A stretch of DNA of 64,000 nt. Source: WHSW01 sp963846565 (GTDB lineage Bacteria > Actinomycetota > Thermoleophilia > Solirubrobacterales > 70-9). The notes beneath the pieces were generated by a model. That model saw only the letters and a list, made by a program, of their open reading frames with translations, did no database searches and was not told the origin of the DNA. The stretch is taken from assembly GCA_963846565.1 (NCBI GenBank), contig CAWJWL010000003.1, positions 62,001 to 126,000 of the forward strand, in the 5' to 3' direction. Each line of letters starts with the position of its first letter. The first letter of the stretch is position 1. The position numbers were made by a program, and so were the translations under genes. This document shows positions 62,313 through 64,000 of this stretch, one piece after another.

Positions 62313-63593
62313 TCAGCAGTTCGATGGCGCCGGCTTGCCCGCGAAGCGATCCGCGATCCACGGGATGTACTCCGGCTTGGCCTGCAGCGGCACCGTCTGG
62401 TGGGTCGCCGTCGGGTACTGCGTGTACTGGACGGGCTGGCCGAACGTGCAGGCGCGGGCGATGTACTGGGTGGTCGAATTCGGGTTGATCACGGTGTCCT
62501 GGAGACCTTGCATGACGAGCAGCGGCGCAACTGTCGACTCCTGACCGGCGGTGTTCTCGTCGAAGCGCCGCTGCCAGTCCGGCGGGGTCGGTCCCTGGAC
62601 GAACAGCGCCTTCAGGTCCTCGGGCGTCGCGTAGTTGTTCTCGATCACGTAGGCGAGGTGGTTGATGCACTGGACCTTCGTCGCGTTGTACGCCTCGAGG
62701 CCCGCCGGCGTCAGGACGTCCGACGGATCGAGCTCGGGGTACGCGGCGGCGTTACCGGCGTAGAGATTCATCTCGATCGCAGCGCCGTGGAACGGGGAGC
62801 TCGGCGTCACGGGCCCGGGCGGCGTCAGCCCGGCGGCCTGAGGTCCCTGGTCGGCTGCCGGTGCGAGCGCGGCGGCACCGAGCATCTTCACGGAGGGCGC
62901 ATAGCCTGCGCCCTGGTTCGCCCAGATCGCCGCGCCGCCGCCCTGCGACCAGCCGAGGACGACGGTCTTCTTGCCGCCGCTCGCCGGGGCGAAGCGCTGC
63001 GTCGCGATCACCGAGTCGAGGACGTTGCGCAGCTCGGGCCGAGCGACCGTGTACTGCTGCGTCCCCGGCGTTCCGAGCCCGGCGTAGTCGGTCGCGACGA
63101 TCGCGTAGCCGGCATCGATGAACTGCTTGATCCCCGGCACGCCGGTGTCCTGCTGGAACGGGCTCTCGTAGGTGAAGAAGTCGACCAGCCCGCGAGCCGG
63201 GCTCGGGACCTTCGAGGGAGCGCAGTTGTCGGCGAGACCCTCGGTGCCGTGCGCCCATGCGAGCACGGGCCGACCAGCCTTCGGCGCCGGGCCCCTCGGG
63301 ACGACCAGGAAGCCGGAGCTGACACCCGGCTCACCGGCGCCGAGCTCGGTCCGGTAGAGGATCCGCCAGGCCCGGGCCCCCTTCGGCGCCTTGGGCAGCG
63401 CGCGCACCCAGACCAGGTCGCCGTGCTTGCCCTTCGGAAGCGGATCGGGCGGCTGGTAGAAGGCGTTGCCCGCGGGCCCGGACATCACCTGCGCCGGGGG
63501 CGGCAGCGGCGCGGCGAGCGCCCCGGTTGCCAGCCAGCACCCGGCCAGCGCCGACAAACCAGCTACGAGCGGCGCGCGAAACCCTGAACCCAT
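62313..63593 (-). CDS. Secretory lipase-family alpha/beta hydrolase
   Basis: 426 residues. Signal peptide GLSALAGCWLATGALAAPLP. Alpha/beta hydrolase with nucleophile elbow VVLGWSQGGGAAIW (G-W-S-Q-G), late Asp in GLQDTVINP and His in PTATHQTVPLQAKPEYIPW. The AYPELDPSDVLTPAGLEAYN-type C-terminal region matches the LIP family (PF03583). Extracellular ester hydrolase. A GGGAGGT SD lies before ATG 63593. Same strand as aroC but separated by the palindromic element. Confidence 0.88.
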   Translation of the reverse strand: MGSGFRAPLVAGLSALAGCWLATGALAAPLPPPAQVMSGPAGNAFYQPPDPLPKGKHGDLVWVRALPKAPKGARAWRILYRTELGAGEPGVSSGFLVVPRGPAPKAGRPVLAWAHGTEGLADNCAPSKVPSPARGLVDFFTYESPFQQDTGVPGIKQFIDAGYAIVATDYAGLGTPGTQQYTVARPELRNVLDSVIATQRFAPASGGKKTVVLGWSQGGGAAIWANQGAGYAPSVKMLGAAALAPAADQGPQAAGLTPPGPVTPSSPFHGAAIEMNLYAGNAAAYPELDPSDVLTPAGLEAYNATKVQCINHLAYVIENNYATPEDLKALFVQGPTPPDWQRRFDENTAGQESTVAPLLVMQGLQDTVINPNSTTQYIARACTFGQPVQYTQYPTATHQTVPLQAKPEYIPWIADRFAGKPAPSNC

Positions 63594-63675
63594 GCCCTAC
63601 CTCCCAGACGTGTGACTACCTCAAACCCGCTACGTGGAAAAAGGTACTAGGCGACCCGTCGGCGCCGTGGGGCGC

Positions 63676-64000
63676 TCAGTCGGCCGGGCGGGTGCTCTCA
63701 ACCTGGTACGCGGCGATGAGCTTGAGCCGGTAGGTCTTGCCGTTGGGCTCGTACTTGAGCATTCTCTCGTCGCCCACGCTCAGGGTCAGATACTGGCAAC
63801 CGGCCTCGTTGCGCGGAGCGCAGGAGCCCTGGCCGCTGGTATCCGCCACGTCCTTGGAGATCGAGAAGAGCGCGGCCTCTCCCCCGTCTCGCAGGCCGAG
63901 GAAGGACGCGACCGGAGTGCTCTTGTGCGGGAGGAAGTCGAGCCGGCGGACATTCTCGATCGTGTCCGTGTGTCCGATCGGGCCGACCTTCACATCGACG
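63676..64000 (-). CDS. Hypothetical protein, partial (5' end beyond window)
   Basis: The C-terminal 108 residues or so of a gene whose start is beyond base 64000; the frame is open to the window edge (VDVKVGPIGHTDTIENVRRL). Two Cys (GSCAPRNEAGCQ) may pair. The end EPNGKTYRLKLIAAYQVE is beta-rich. I do not recognise a family. A GTG at 63993 is probably internal. Confidence 0.6.
   Translation of the reverse strand, partial: VDVKVGPIGHTDTIENVRRLDFLPHKSTPVASFLGLRDGGEAALFSISKDVADTSGQGSCAPRNEAGCQYLTLSVGDERMLKYEPNGKTYRLKLIAAYQVESTRPAD

Overview
The window is high-GC DNA with short intergenic gaps, many GTG starts and many 1-4 bp stop/start overlaps. The gene set points to an actinobacterium: SteA/SteB next to recN and pyrG, a DUF3866 protein, DUF3159, TlyA with NAD kinase and recN, and lysine-rich secreted proteins. 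I infer a Thermoleophilia (Solirubrobacterales-like) lineage from the secreted proteins and the SteA-SteB-pyrG arrangement; no rRNA is present to confirm this. At least nine apparent single-base indels break otherwise well conserved genes, including aroC. This suggests a draft or metagenome-derived assembly, although true decay cannot be excluded for the gene at 3.2-4.2 kb.

Layout: 1-3.1 kb, circularly permuted ATP-grasp / alpha-E / transglutaminase cassette (+). 3.2-7.1 kb, a broken thioredoxin-like lipoprotein gene, an SDR, an unknown protein, a family 1 glycosyltransferase and tRNA-Asn. 13.4-7.2 kb (-), mutM, P1 peptidase, recO, DUF3159, dgt, dnaG. 13.4-15.2 kb (+), GNAT and a secreted anchor-L protein. 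31.4-15.3 kb (-), one long same-strand run: tlyA, NAD kinase, MFS exporter, recN, steA, steB, MraY/WecA-like transferase, pyrG, methyltransferase, NTF2-like protein, lactone oxidase, M20 peptidase, DUF3866, NUDIX, xerD. 31.5-37.8 kb, an island of tatC, two tatA, a cupredoxin and three exported ferritin-like proteins, with a LuxR-type HTH and an ECF sigma factor nearby. 37.8-41.4 kb, a giant secreted M14 carboxypeptidase. 49.4-41.4 kb (mostly -), efp, AbiEi/DUF559 protein, nusB, an XseB-like protein, polyprenyl synthase, [methyltransferase], metallophosphoesterase, dxs. 49.5-55.4 kb, accessory stress-type genes (CsbD, FAD/Rieske oxidoreductase, DJ-1/PfpI, M42 peptidase, PEBP), several behind sigma-B-like promoters. 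62.1-55.4 kb (-), aroC, aroKB fusion, aroQ, M24 peptidase and three minor-pilin genes. 62.3-64 kb, a secreted lipase and a partial gene.

Taken together the minus strand preserves an ancient housekeeping order (aroC-aroKB-aroQ-pepQ ... efp-nusB-xseB-ispA ... dxs ... tlyA-nadK ... recN-steA-steB-pyrG ... nudix-xerD) interrupted by accessory islands. The most interesting pieces are the Tat/cupredoxin/ferritin-like island, a shared sigma-B-like promoter pattern at 51-55.4 kb, a 168 bp palindromic element forming the aroC leader, a pseudopilin with a large helical insertion, and the transferase embedded in the SteA/SteB/pyrG operon.
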